A stretch of DNA of 64,000 nt from Alistipes sp. (GTDB lineage Bacteria; Bacteroidota; Bacteroidia; Bacteroidales; Rikenellaceae), in the NCBI GenBank assembly GCA_017398045.1, contig JAFQHI010000009.1, positions 186,001 to 250,000 of the forward strand. Direction: 5' to 3'. The notes beneath the pieces were generated by a model that saw only the letters and a list, made by a program, of their open reading frames with translations, was not told the origin of the DNA and did no database searches. Below are positions 33,520 to 42,548 of this stretch, one piece after another. Position numbers and translations under genes: made by a program. Position 1 is the first letter of the stretch. Each line of letters starts with the position of its first letter.

Positions 33520-34643
33520 ATCTCGTGAATTTTGCGGTAAATCTCCGCCTGCTCCTCCGGAGTCTCGGCGTAGGTGACAACGATGAGTTTCATGCCCGGC
33601 TTCCAGAGCTGCTGCACCTTCTCCTCCACAAGCTCTACGTCGCCGACGATGCGGGCGTTGAGCACCGCGCCCGTGCCGGCGAAGGCATCGGCGAAGCCCT
33701 CGGTGGGGTTGGCTCCCGGGTCGGTAGCGAGCGAGAAGGCTCCATCGGCCATGCGAAGGCCCCCGATGCGGGCAATCTCCTGTTTCTTCTGCGACCAATT
33801 ACCGCACGAATGGAAGACGGCACCACCAAAGCGGTCGCCCACGCGCTGCATGGCAGGCACGCAGAGCGGGAAGTAGAGGTCGTCGGAGAGCATCGTCACC
33901 GTATCATCGCTCATGCCCAAACCATCGAACATACGGCTCGACGCAAAGCCGTGACCCGGCTTTACGAGGGCATCACCAATCAGGCGACGCTGTGCCTCGG
34001 TAAAGTCAATCAAGAGGTCGGCCGTGCGCTCCATGGCGGTCGTGATGGAATCGGGGTCGAGCATCAAATCCAGGTAGAAAGAGTTCGAGTCGATGATGTT
34101 GCTCAACGTATTGAGGGGCGACTGCACATCGCAATACGACATCGGAATCTCGCCCTTCGTCTTGTCGAGGAAGTATTCGACCATCTCGAGCGTATGGCGA
34201 CCAATGGCCGTCTCGGCCACGGGCTTAAAGGGGGCAGCCACCAAATCGGCCGTGGTCATGAATTTGCCATCCACGGCCGGAGCCTGCCCCTTCTCCCAGC
34301 GGTAATCGAACCCATAGGCGGCCGCCACCGTACCCAGGCCATACCACGGCTCGAGGAAGTTCGGCACATCGGCCTCAAACTGCATCGAGGCATCGAGCGC
34401 ACCGAGCTGCCAGGCAAGCGAAAGTTGCCTGTCGCGGCAATCCTCGGCAAAGACCTCCTTGACGCGCATACGGCGATAGACCAAAACCCCTTCGTCGGCC
34501 TCCCAGAAGGCCTTGCAACGGGCATCGAGTTTGGCAGCGTAGTCGGCATAACGGGCGCGGTCAAACTTTTCGGGAGCAATCGGCTCCACCTTCGTGGCCT
34601 GCGAATCGGCCAACGAGGTGTTGAATGTATCTTTTTTAGCCAT
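33510..34643 (-). CDS. URO-D superfamily protein 2
   Basis: A 377-residue cytoplasmic protein with a uroporphyrinogen-decarboxylase-like barrel (ADVPNFLEPWYGLGTVAAAYG, SYCDVQSPLNTLSNII, VFHSCGNWS, KPGHGFASSRMFDGLGMSDD). HSC at 278-280 matches the first part of the zinc-binding HxC...C motif of corrinoid-dependent methyltransferases (MtaA/MtbA type), but I do not see the expected later Cys. It is not a heme-pathway HemE. It lies 2 nt after URO-D 1 and overlaps the transporter. Confidence 0.75.
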   Translation of the reverse strand: MAKKDTFNTSLADSQATKVEPIAPEKFDRARYADYAAKLDARCKAFWEADEGVLVYRRMRVKEVFAEDCRDRQLSLAWQLGALDASMQFEADVPNFLEPWYGLGTVAAAYGFDYRWEKGQAPAVDGKFMTTADLVAAPFKPVAETAIGRHTLEMVEYFLDKTKGEIPMSYCDVQSPLNTLSNIIDSNSFYLDLMLDPDSITTAMERTADLLIDFTEAQRRLIGDALVKPGHGFASSRMFDGLGMSDDTVTMLSDDLYFPLCVPAMQRVGDRFGGAVFHSCGNWSQKKQEIARIGGLRMADGAFSLATDPGANPTEGFADAFAGTGAVLNARIVGDVELVEEKVQQLWKPGMKLIVVTYAETPEEQAEIYRKIHEICR

Positions 34644-34645
34644 AC

Positions 34646-35701
34646 CTATTTCGTTTTCAACTCTTCAGCTATTTTGTAGATTTCTTTGACTCTTTCGTCC
34701 GTCACCGTGTCGTCCATATTGACGCAGCAAATGCCGGTTTTGTAGAGGTCGCCCGAGGCGGCTACGCGCGAGGCGATGATTTCGCGCAGCTCCTCCGACG
34801 AGTAACCGCCAATCTCCGCCGGATTAAGGCGCAACGAGAAGAAGGTCTCGGGCAACATCTCGCGCAGGGCCTTCACATCGCCACCCCACCCCAGGTCGAG
34901 GAACGACAGGTTTTTGATTTGGGCGAATTGTGCCGCATGACGGTGGGGGTCACGGCCGCAATAGTGGATGCCATAGGGTTGGTATTTTTCGCTCCAGGCA
35001 ATATCTATCGGCAGCAACTGCTCCTCGTAATCGAACTCCGAAATCATCGTGTGCGTACATTCCGAATGGAGGTAGAGCGGCTCATCCAGCAGGCGGGCGA
35101 TGCGGTTGACCGAAATAGAGGTCGTCCCCGTCTCACTGCGGATGTAGCTGAAGAATCGCTCCACCACGCGGCCGATTTGGGCAAAGTAGGCCTTCGTAGC
35201 CTCGGGGTCGAGCATCATATCCATCAAAATCCCCTCGCCCTTCACATCGAGGGCCAGGTTCAACACACCACCCCAATTGATATCGCCCGTCACGTAGCCA
35301 TATTTGGCCTTAAGCTGCTCGATAAGGCGCACAAGTCGCTTGAAGGCGGGCGAGCGGAAGGGGGCCTCTTCGTCGATGGTAAGCTCTTCGCGGTGGGCGC
35401 AGATGACCTGCGGAGCAGTATTGGCACCGTATTCGATGGTGCATCCCAGCATCTCGGACAGCAGGTAACCCGCAGCCAGATGCACAGCTCCGATTTCGGG
35501 ACGCTCCTCGGCATGGTGTTGCCCCAAGCCGCAATCCCCAAAACGCTCGTAGAGCGTCTTTTCCATGAGCTGCTCATCGCTCACACGACGACGCGGGTCA
35601 TAAAAGAAATCTTCGTCAAAGACAATTCCGACGTGCTTGTTCCACCACGAGGGGTGAAAAACGACATCAACGGGCAGTGGGGTCGAGCAGAGTTTTTTCA
35701 T
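34646..35701 (-). CDS. URO-D superfamily protein 1 (possible zinc methyltransferase)
   Basis: A 351-residue cytoplasmic protein of the same superfamily as its neighbour. It has YGIHYCGRDPHRHAAQF with HYC at 246-248 and a CC pair at 325-326 near the C-terminus, so a full HxC...C zinc motif of methyltransferases is possible. Other blocks: FHPSWWNKHVGIVFDEDFFY and GDINWGGVLNLALDVKGEG. No corrinoid protein is nearby. It is the first gene of the operon. The start is the ATG before KKLCSTPL; a further 12 upstream residues are possible but unlikely. Confidence 0.75.
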   Translation of the reverse strand: MKKLCSTPLPVDVVFHPSWWNKHVGIVFDEDFFYDPRRRVSDEQLMEKTLYERFGDCGLGQHHAEERPEIGAVHLAAGYLLSEMLGCTIEYGANTAPQVICAHREELTIDEEAPFRSPAFKRLVRLIEQLKAKYGYVTGDINWGGVLNLALDVKGEGILMDMMLDPEATKAYFAQIGRVVERFFSYIRSETGTTSISVNRIARLLDEPLYLHSECTHTMISEFDYEEQLLPIDIAWSEKYQPYGIHYCGRDPHRHAAQFAQIKNLSFLDLGWGGDVKALREMLPETFFSLRLNPAEIGGYSSEELREIIASRVAASGDLYKTGICCVNMDDTVTDERVKEIYKIAEELKTK

Positions 35702-35846
35702 GGTTTTCGTAGTTTTAGCGGGCGTAGAGCCATCCAAATTGGTGCTAATTTACTAAAAAAATGGCAAAGCACCGCATCTTTTCCGAGGAAAGGTGTATCG
35801 GCAAGCAATTTTCAATGAAAATTGCGGTTATTTCTTTTTCTTTGAC

Positions 35847-35854
35847 TACATTTG
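35847..35854 (+). promoter_or_regulatory. Predicted -7 box of lnt
   Basis: TACATTTG, exact TAnnTTTG, with TTG 22 bp upstream (35822-35824). It ends 5 nt before the lnt ATG, implying a leaderless or nearly leaderless message. Confidence 0.5.
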
Positions 35855-35859
35855 TGGCT

Positions 35860-37443
35860 ATGAAGCGTGATTTGGCCCTTATACTTTTGTCGGTGGTACT
35901 GCTCGCAGTGGGATGGCTCGGTGTGTCGGGACTCCCGCTTCTTATCGCCCTTGTACCGCTGCTTATCATGAGCCGCGAGGCAGAGGACTCGCGCCGCGGT
36001 TGGTGGGGGCTGTTTTTCAAGGCTGCACTGACCTTTGTGCTGTGGAATGCAGCCACCATCTGGTGGATTTGGAACGCCACCCCCGTAGGGCCAATTGCCG
36101 CCACCCTCTTCTCGACCTTCTACAACATGGTAGCCTTCATGCTCTACCACACGGTCTCGAAAAAGGCCCCCAAAGCGTTGGCCTACACGACCCTCGTGGC
36201 GGCCTGGATAGCGACCGAGTATTGGTACATGAACGGGGATTTCTCGTGGCCGTGGCTCACCCTCGGCAACGGTTTTTCACACGACATTTGGGCCGTGCAG
36301 TGGTATGAATGGACCGGCGTTTTAGGCGGTTCGCTGTGGGTTCTGGTGGTGAATCTGCTCCTCTTTGAGGCTTACGAAACACGCACCAAACGCAAGCTCA
36401 CGACGGCCTTTATCGGCATCCTGCTCCCCATCGTCGTTTCACTTCTCATGTGGGTCGGTTACCAAGAGCCTGCGGCCGGCAAGGTCAAGGTGAGTGCCAT
36501 CCAGCCCAACATCGACTGCTACGAAAAGTTCGCCAATACGGACGAATACCAAATCCAAAACATCTTTGAACTGTTGGAGGAGGTCCCCGAGGGGGTCGAT
36601 TTCATCCTCCTGCCCGAGACAGCCATGCCGGGCTACTATTGGGAGCCGTCGCTCTCGGAGATGATTCATGACGAGGAGGCCGCATTGTGGCAACAAGTGC
36701 GCGAAAAGTTGCGCGAAAAACACCCCGAAGCGATGCTCCTCACGGGTGCCAACACCCGCCGTTACTACGCCCCCGGGCTGGAGAGCGAAACGGCCCGACA
36801 AATCGGACGGGGCGGCTACGGAGCTTACGATAACTTCAATACGGCCGTGGGGCTGGACACCACCTCGCGCGTTCAACTGCACCACAAAGGCAAACTCGTC
36901 ATCGGTGTGGAGAACACCCCTACGTGGGTCTTCCGCCTGATGGATTTTCTGGTCATCGACCTCGGAGGCGTGGTGGGTCAAATCGGCATGGGCAAGCATG
37001 GCTCTGCGTTTGACCACCGCGGGGTGAAAATCGGCCCTGCCATCTGCTACGAGGGGGTCTATGGCGAGTTCTTCGGCGATCATGTGCGCCGTGGTGCGGA
37101 GCTGATGGCCATCCTCACAAACGATGGCTGGTGGGGCGATACGCCCGGCTACAAGCACCTCTTCACCCTCTCGCGGCTGCGTGCCATCGAACACCGTCGT
37201 TCGGTCATCCGCTCGGCCAACACGGGTCGTTCGGGCTTTATCTCGGCACGCGGTGAGGTGAGTTCGACACTGGGCTGGGAGGAGCGTGGCGTGCTGACCG
37301 AGGAGGTTGCCCTCAACCGCGAAAAGAGTTTTTATACCCTGCATGGCGATTTGCTGGGGCGCGTAGCCACCTACCTGCTGTTGCTGTGCCTGCTCTACTA
37401 TGTCGCCTACCGCGTCAAACGACGCAACTATTTAGTGAACTAA
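35860..37443 (+). CDS. lnt: Apolipoprotein N-acyltransferase
   Basis: Inner-membrane enzyme adding the third acyl chain to lipoproteins. The 527-residue protein has six or so N-terminal helices, a nitrilase-like periplasmic domain and a last helix (YLLLLCLLYYVAYRV). The catalytic triad is Glu253 (LLPETAMPG), Lys343 (HHKGKLVIG) and Cys396 (AICYEGVYGE). I chose the ATG before KRDLALILLS because earlier in-frame ATGs overlap the promoter. It diverges from the URO-D operon. Confidence 0.93.
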   Translation: MKRDLALILLSVVLLAVGWLGVSGLPLLIALVPLLIMSREAEDSRRGWWGLFFKAALTFVLWNAATIWWIWNATPVGPIAATLFSTFYNMVAFMLYHTVSKKAPKALAYTTLVAAWIATEYWYMNGDFSWPWLTLGNGFSHDIWAVQWYEWTGVLGGSLWVLVVNLLLFEAYETRTKRKLTTAFIGILLPIVVSLLMWVGYQEPAAGKVKVSAIQPNIDCYEKFANTDEYQIQNIFELLEEVPEGVDFILLPETAMPGYYWEPSLSEMIHDEEAALWQQVREKLREKHPEAMLLTGANTRRYYAPGLESETARQIGRGGYGAYDNFNTAVGLDTTSRVQLHHKGKLVIGVENTPTWVFRLMDFLVIDLGGVVGQIGMGKHGSAFDHRGVKIGPAICYEGVYGEFFGDHVRRGAELMAILTNDGWWGDTPGYKHLFTLSRLRAIEHRRSVIRSANTGRSGFISARGEVSSTLGWEERGVLTEEVALNREKSFYTLHGDLLGRVATYLLLLCLLYYVAYRVKRRNYLVN

Positions 37444-37463
37444 TCCCGTACCTATCATACATT

Positions 37464-38753
37464 ATGAATTACACCCAAACACTCGAATTTCTGTTCCAAC
37501 AACTCCCGGCCTTTGAGCAGAAGGGGGTATCGGCCTACAAGCCGGGCTTGGAACGTATCAGCGAGTTTTGCCGTGTGCTGGGCAATCCGCAACGCAACTT
37601 TTTCACGATTCATGTGGCCGGCACGAACGGCAAAGGGTCGGTGTCGCACCTCCTGGCTTCGATTTTGGAGCAGGCGGGCTATCGCACCGGACTCTTCACC
37701 TCGCCCCACCTGCAAGACTTCCGCGAACGTATCCGCGTTGATGGCGAGATGATTCCGAAGCAGAAGGTGGTCAATTTCGTCGATAAGCACCGCGAAAAGA
37801 TGTGCGAGCTGAAGCTCTCCTTCTTCGAAATGACCGCAGCCCTGGCTTTCGACTACTTCGCCCAAAGCGACGTGGAGGTGGCCGTGATTGAGACCGGTCT
37901 CGGAGGTCGTCTCGATGCCACGAACGTGATTCTTCCGGTGGTGAGCATCATCACCAACATCGGACTGGAGCATACCGCCCTGCTGGGTGACACGCTTCCG
38001 AAGATTGCCGCCGAGAAGGGAGGCATCATCAAGAAGAGTATTCCGGTTGTGGTGGGCGAAAAGGATGACCGCTGGAGCGAGGTGATTGAGGAGATAGCCA
38101 CGCGAAATCGTTCGCGCGTGATTTATGCCGAGCAGGAGTTCCTCTGCGAGGAGCAGCACGACGAGGAGGGCGCACAACGCCTTTCGTTGCGTCGCCTGCG
38201 CGATAAGTATCTCTACGACGTACAACTCGACCTGATGGGTCACTACCAGCGCAAGAATGTCGTGACGGCTGCCGCAGTGGCGGACTACCTCCACGAATCG
38301 ACCCCGCTGACCATCTCGCGTCGCGCCTTTATCGAGGGGTTGCGCACCGCCTCGAAGGAGACCTCGCTGATGGGTCGCTGGCAAAAGCTGGGTGAGAATC
38401 CGCTGATCATTTGCGACACGGGCCACAACGCCCACGGCATTCGCTACGTGAGCGAACAGATTGCCGCCACGCCCCACGAAAAGCTCTACTGCGTAGTGGG
38501 TTTTGTGAAGGATAAGGACCTGGAGCATATCCTGCCCCTGTTGCCGAAAGAGGCGCACTACCTCTTCACGGCCGCCCAAACCGAGCGTGCCGTACCGGCC
38601 GCAGAGCTTTGCCAAAAAGCGGCCTCGTTCGGCCTTCAGGGTGAGGTGGTCGAGGATGTCAAGGAGGCGGTGAAACGCGCCTGCGAGTTGGCCTCTGCTG
38701 AAGACCTGATTTTCATCGGCGGCAGCACCTATGTCGTCGGCGAAGCGATGTAA
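37464..38753 (+). CDS. folC: Folylpolyglutamate synthase / dihydrofolate synthase
   Basis: Adds glutamate to dihydropteroate and folates. The 429-residue protein has the Mur-ligase-like P-loop HVAGTNGKGSVSHLL, FTSPHLQDFRERIRVDG, ETGLGGRLDATNVI and ICDTGHNAHG. The ATG before NYTQTLEF lies 20 nt after lnt. The gene ends in composite element 5. Confidence 0.96.
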   Translation: MNYTQTLEFLFQQLPAFEQKGVSAYKPGLERISEFCRVLGNPQRNFFTIHVAGTNGKGSVSHLLASILEQAGYRTGLFTSPHLQDFRERIRVDGEMIPKQKVVNFVDKHREKMCELKLSFFEMTAALAFDYFAQSDVEVAVIETGLGGRLDATNVILPVVSIITNIGLEHTALLGDTLPKIAAEKGGIIKKSIPVVVGEKDDRWSEVIEEIATRNRSRVIYAEQEFLCEEQHDEEGAQRLSLRRLRDKYLYDVQLDLMGHYQRKNVVTAAAVADYLHESTPLTISRRAFIEGLRTASKETSLMGRWQKLGENPLIICDTGHNAHGIRYVSEQIAATPHEKLYCVVGFVKDKDLEHILPLLPKEAHYLFTAAQTERAVPAAELCQKAASFGLQGEVVEDVKEAVKRACELASAEDLIFIGGSTYVVGEAM

Positions 38754-38756
38754 TAA

Positions 38757-38972
38757 GAGCAAAGAGGCAAGAGATAACTTTGCGATTAAGGCGAGGGCAC
38801 ACGCTTGCGTGATGCCGAGCCGGAGCAAAGTCAAGCCACCGAAGGTGGGTTAAAGAGCAAAGAGCAAAGAGAGTTGAAAGTTGAGAGTTAAAACCCTTAG
38901 TCACCTTTAGCCTCCTTTAGTTTCCTTTCTCGCCCTTCTCGCCTTTCACGCCCTTCTCGCCCTTCTTGTAAG
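38757..38972. repeat. Composite intergenic repeat element 5 with an 88-bp unit
   Basis: Between convergent folC and lrp. Order: purine arm, 88-bp unit (38771-38858), second purine arm (AAAGAGCAAAGAGCAAAGAG), CCTTTAGC-type 10-bp units (about 38892-38925) and TCGCCCTTC-type units (about 38926-38966). Confidence 0.88.
38771..38858 (+). repeat. 88-bp structured repeat, copy B
   Basis: One base different from 13945-14032 over 88 bp. The CCACC-GAA-GGTGG hairpin is at 38836-38848. Both copies lie just after a rightward gene and in the same orientation to it. Confidence 0.9.
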
Positions 38973-38979
38973 CCCTAAC

Positions 38980-39020
38980 AAAAGAGCCTGTCTAACAAGA
39001 TTAGACAGGCTCTTTTCTTT
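38980..39020. terminator. Bidirectional terminator between folC and lrp
   Basis: AAAAGAGCCTGTCTAA pairs perfectly with TTAGACAGGCTCTTTT around CAAGA. Confidence 0.9.
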
Positions 39021-39036
39021 ATCAGCAACAGACGAT

Positions 39037-39537
39037 TTACCGTTTCTTGGTCGGCAGGTCGTCGATAAACTCCACAGCCAGCGGACGACGGAAAACCTCG
39101 CGCAGCGAAATGATGGTCTCCGTGGCCGAGATACCGGGGATGCACAGCACCTTGTCATAGACCGTGTGCATCAGATGCTCGTTATCGAGGCAATAGAGTT
39201 TGACCTGGATACTGCCCTTACCGGTGATGAAGTGAGCCTCCACGATTTCGGGAATCTCCTGCAACTCGTCAATCACCTGCTGCAACTGCTGCGGGTCCTT
39301 GAGCGAAATGTTGATATGGGCGCAGACATCGAAGCCCAACATCTTGGGATTCACCACCATATAGCTACCCTGAATCACACCGGCCTCGGTGAGTTTGTGA
39401 ATACGCTGGTGGATGGCGGCACCCGAAATACCACACTCGCGGGCAATCTCCAGGAAGGGCATACGGGCATTCTTCACCAAGTACTTCAGAATTTTGCGAT
39501 CAATCGCGTCCAAGCTAATTGTCTTCATAGGTTTCAT
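39037..39537 (-). CDS. Lrp/AsnC-family regulator
   Basis: A 166-residue DNA-binding protein with an N-terminal winged helix (SLDAIDRKILKYLVKNARMP, then HQRIHKLTEAGVIQG) and a C-terminal RAM domain that binds amino acids (HFITGKGSIQVKLYCLDNEH). It is read after kbl, 33 nt downstream of it, so a glycine/threonine-related control of kbl is plausible. Start could be this ATG or one three codons later. Confidence 0.92.
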   Translation of the reverse strand: MKPMKTISLDAIDRKILKYLVKNARMPFLEIARECGISGAAIHQRIHKLTEAGVIQGSYMVVNPKMLGFDVCAHINISLKDPQQLQQVIDELQEIPEIVEAHFITGKGSIQVKLYCLDNEHLMHTVYDKVLCIPGISATETIISLREVFRRPLAVEFIDDLPTKKR

Positions 39538-39570
39538 GAGTTTGAGGGATTTTAGGGATTGTGTGTGTCG

Positions 39571-40758
39571 TTATTTAAGGACGCCCAGCTCTTTACCCAC
39601 CTTGACAAAGGCCGCAATGCAGCGGTCGAGGTGTTCGCGCTCGTGGCCGGCCGAAACCTGTACACGAATGCGGGCCTGACCCTTCGGAACAACGGGGTAG
39701 TAGAAGCCCGTCACGAAGACACCCTCCTCCTGCAACTTGGCGGCCATATCCTGCGAGAGCTTGGCATCGTAGAGCATCACGGCACAGATGGCCGACTGTG
39801 TAGGCTTGATATCGAAACCGGCGGCCATCATCTTCGTGCGGAAATACTCCACATTCTCCACCAGCTTATCGTGCAGCGCATCGCTCTCCTCCAACATCTT
39901 GAACATCTCGATACCGGCACCTACGACGGCAGGGGGCAGCGAGTTCGAGAAGAGGTAGGGGCGCGAACGCTGGCGCAACATATCGATAATCTCCTTCTTG
40001 CCCGTCGTGAAGCCACCCACGGCACCACCAAAGGCCTTGCCGAGCGTACCGGTCAAAATCTCCACCTTACCGCGCAGGTCGTACAGCTCCGTGATACCGC
40101 GACCCGTCTTGCCGAGGACACCTGCCGAGTGGCACTCATCGACCATCACCATGGCATCGTACTTCTCGGCCAGCTCGACAATCTTATCCAGCGGGGCGGC
40201 GTTGCCGTCCATCGAGAAGACACCATCGGTGCAGATGATGCGGAAACGCTGTGCCTGGGCCTTCTTAAGGCACTCTTCGAGGTCGGCCATATCGGCATTG
40301 GCATAACGATAGCGCACCGCCTTGCAGAGGCGCACACCGTCGATAATCGAGGCGTGGTTCAGCGCATCCGAAATGATGGCATCCTGCTCCGTGAAGAGCG
40401 GCTCGAAGACACCGCCGTTGGCATCGAAGCAGGCGGCATAGAGAATCGTATCCTCCGTGCCGAAGTAGTTCGAAATGGCCTTCTCAAGCTCCTTGTGCAT
40501 ATCCTGGCAGCCGCAGATAAAACGCACGGACGACATACCGTAGCCGCGCTCGTCCATGGCACGCTTGGCAGCCTCCACCAGACGCTTGTTATCCGAAAGA
40601 CCCAGGTAGTTATTGGCGCAGAAGTTCAGCACCTTGCGGCCTGCCACTTCAATCTCGGCACGTTGCGGCGAGCAAATCACGCGTTCGGTTTTGTAGAGAC
40701 CTGCGGCACGGATTTCGTCCAATTCGTGCTGCAAATGAGCTTGCATTTTTGTGTACAT
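39571..40758 (-). CDS. kbl: Glycine C-acetyltransferase (2-amino-3-ketobutyrate CoA ligase)
   Basis: PLP enzyme that cleaves 2-amino-3-ketobutyrate to glycine and acetyl-CoA in threonine breakdown. The 395-residue protein has LNFCANNYLGLSDN, DGVFSMDGNAAPL, VDECHSAGVLG and the PLP Lys in TGTLGKAFGG. Threonine dehydrogenase (tdh) is not adjacent. The ATG at 40758 is preferred to a TTG two codons before. Confidence 0.95.
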   Translation of the reverse strand: MYTKMQAHLQHELDEIRAAGLYKTERVICSPQRAEIEVAGRKVLNFCANNYLGLSDNKRLVEAAKRAMDERGYGMSSVRFICGCQDMHKELEKAISNYFGTEDTILYAACFDANGGVFEPLFTEQDAIISDALNHASIIDGVRLCKAVRYRYANADMADLEECLKKAQAQRFRIICTDGVFSMDGNAAPLDKIVELAEKYDAMVMVDECHSAGVLGKTGRGITELYDLRGKVEILTGTLGKAFGGAVGGFTTGKKEIIDMLRQRSRPYLFSNSLPPAVVGAGIEMFKMLEESDALHDKLVENVEYFRTKMMAAGFDIKPTQSAICAVMLYDAKLSQDMAAKLQEEGVFVTGFYYPVVPKGQARIRVQVSAGHEREHLDRCIAAFVKVGKELGVLK

Positions 40759-40836
40759 AGACAACTAAATTGAGATGGTTTGTGGATTTTCTATCAAATT
40801 GTTAGCAAATATAACAACAAAGTTTTTAATTTCCAC

Positions 40837-40844
40837 TATATTTG
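40837..40844 (+). promoter_or_regulatory. Predicted -7 box of galE
   Basis: TATATTTG, exact TAnnTTTG, 34 nt before the ATG. No clear -33. Confidence 0.45.
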
Positions 40845-40878
40845 CGGTAGAATTAAACATTTTTCCGTCAATTTACTC

Positions 40879-41910
40879 ATGAAGAAACAGTGCGTATTGG
40901 TCAGCGGAGGTGCCGGATACATCGGCTCGCACACGACCGTGGAACTTATCGAGGCAGGCTATGATGTAGTGATTGCCGACAATTTGTCAAACAGCGATAT
41001 GGGTGCCGTAGAGGGTGTCCGCAAGATTACGGGCGTAGAGGTTCCCTTCGTCGAGGTCGATTGCTGCGACAAGGAGCGATTGGCCAAGGAGTTGTTCGAA
41101 AAGTACGAGTTCGACTCGGTGATTCACTTTGCCGCCTACAAGGCTGTGGGCGAGTCGGTGCAGAAGCCGTTGGAGTACTACCGCAACAACCTTACCTCGC
41201 TGATGAACATCATCGAGCTGATGCGCACCTACGGCCGTCACAACATCGTCTTCTCGTCGTCGTGTACGGTCTATGGCGAGCCGGACAAGCAGCCCGTAAC
41301 GGAGCTTACACCCCGCAAGCCGGCCACCTCGCCCTACGGCAATACGAAGACCATGTGCGAGGATATCCTGCGCGACTCGGTGCGTGCCTATGGCGATTTG
41401 AAGGGTATCGCGCTGCGCTACTTCAACCCCATCGGAGCGCACCCCACGGCTCTCATCGGTGAGCTGCCGCGCGGTGTGCCGCAGAACCTTGTTCCCTTCG
41501 TGACGCAGACCGCCGCCGGCATCCGCGAGTGCCTCTCGGTTTTCGGCAACGACTACCCCACCCCCGACGGTTCGAACATCCGCGACTATATCGATGTGGT
41601 GGATTTGGCACGCGCTCATGTCGTGGCCATTACCCGCATGATTGAGGGCAAGAACAAGCAGGATTACGAGGTCTTCAATGTCGGCACGGGCAACGGTGTT
41701 TCGGTGCTGGAGCTGGTGCGCCGCTTCGAGGAGGCCAACGGTTTGAAACTCAACTACAAGATTGCCGACCGCCGCGAGGGCGACATCATCGCCATCTGGG
41801 CCGACCCGACCCTGGCGAACGAGGAGCTGGGCTGGAAGGCTACGCGCAACCTCGACGACACGCTCCGCTCGGCCTGGGCCTGGGAGAAGCACGTGAGAGG
41901 CATCGAATAG
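40879..41910 (+). CDS. galE: UDP-glucose 4-epimerase
   Basis: Short-chain dehydrogenase-fold enzyme interconverting UDP-glucose and UDP-galactose. The 343-residue protein has the NAD site VSGGAGYIGSHT, the catalytic SSSCTVYG and YGNTK (YxxxK), and LRYFNPIGAHP. The ATG before KKQCVLVSGG lies just below an AT-rich promoter region that rules out earlier starts. Confidence 0.96.
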   Translation: MKKQCVLVSGGAGYIGSHTTVELIEAGYDVVIADNLSNSDMGAVEGVRKITGVEVPFVEVDCCDKERLAKELFEKYEFDSVIHFAAYKAVGESVQKPLEYYRNNLTSLMNIIELMRTYGRHNIVFSSSCTVYGEPDKQPVTELTPRKPATSPYGNTKTMCEDILRDSVRAYGDLKGIALRYFNPIGAHPTALIGELPRGVPQNLVPFVTQTAAGIRECLSVFGNDYPTPDGSNIRDYIDVVDLARAHVVAITRMIEGKNKQDYEVFNVGTGNGVSVLELVRRFEEANGLKLNYKIADRREGDIIAIWADPTLANEELGWKATRNLDDTLRSAWAWEKHVRGIE

Positions 41911-42086
41911 AATTCAGAATTTAGAATGTAGAATTCAAAATTAGGGGGGGGTATTACCTTAAGCAACCCTACATCTCGGCCGTCCGGCTGCAAAAAGCAA
42001 ACAAAAGAGCGAGAAGGTATCCCCTTCCCGCTCTTTAACTTTTACAAATACCGAATTCTACATTTTGAATGCTAAATTCTACATTT
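41908..42086. repeat. Composite intergenic repeat element 6 (AT-rich blocks, G8 tract, terminator)
   Basis: Two AT-rich blocks (41908-41943 and 42049-42086, AATTCAGAATTTAGAATG and GAATTCTACATTTTGAAT types) are inverted relative to each other. Between them lie a run of eight G (41944-41951), a short CTTAAGCAACC unit and a terminator. Confidence 0.8.
42003..42040. terminator. Bidirectional terminator between galE and the sigma operon
   Basis: AAAGAGCGAGAAGG pairs with CCCTTCCCGCTCTTT with small mismatches, flanked by A and T runs. Confidence 0.75.
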
Positions 42087-42449
42087 TTATTTGCGGAGTT
42101 TGCGCTCGATGAAGAGTTCGATAATCAGGAACAAAGCACCGCCGAGCATCATACCGCCCACAAGCATTATTTCCGGCGTATCGCCAAAGGGACCTTCGGG
42201 AAGTTGTCCTATCCAAAACGACTGCAAAAAGCCGACACCGACACCGAGTAAAATACTGCCGATACGCATCAGCCACCACATCGTCTGTTTCAGTGAATCC
42301 ACCTGCGGTGCAGCCTTACCCAGATACTCCACCAAATCCTGTCCCTCGAGCTTCTGCAACGCCTTCAGACGCTCGTAACGAGTCAGCGACAATTCAAGAA
42401 TTTTATAAATCGCCACAGCGATAATCAACGTAAAGAGTACAAACCACAT
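42087..42449 (-). CDS. Small membrane protein, DUF6249-like
   Basis: A 120-residue protein: N-terminal helix (MWFVLFTLIIAVAIYKIL), a cytoplasmic helical stretch (RYERLKALQKLEGQDLVEYL), then two helices (MRIGSILLGVGVGFLQSFWI and IMLVGGMMLGGALFLIIELF). It resembles the DUF6249 proteins that follow ECF sigma genes in Bacteroidetes, an assignment from memory. It is separated from the sigma pair by repeat element 7. Confidence 0.6.
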   Translation of the reverse strand: MWFVLFTLIIAVAIYKILELSLTRYERLKALQKLEGQDLVEYLGKAAPQVDSLKQTMWWLMRIGSILLGVGVGFLQSFWIGQLPEGPFGDTPEIMLVGGMMLGGALFLIIELFIERKLRK

Positions 42450-42548
42450 AATTATTTAGTTTTTAAGGTTTTACTTTTGTTTTCTCATTTCTTGCGCTAC
42501 CGGTTTTGCGTTCAATGGGTTAGACTGCAAAGTGTGAAAAAGGTTACA

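Noticed and set aside
33510-35701. Heme-biosynthesis uroporphyrinogen decarboxylase (hemE)
   Set aside because: Sequence blocks and the HxC motifs fit the methyltransferase side of the superfamily, two copies are present, and the neighbours are transporters.
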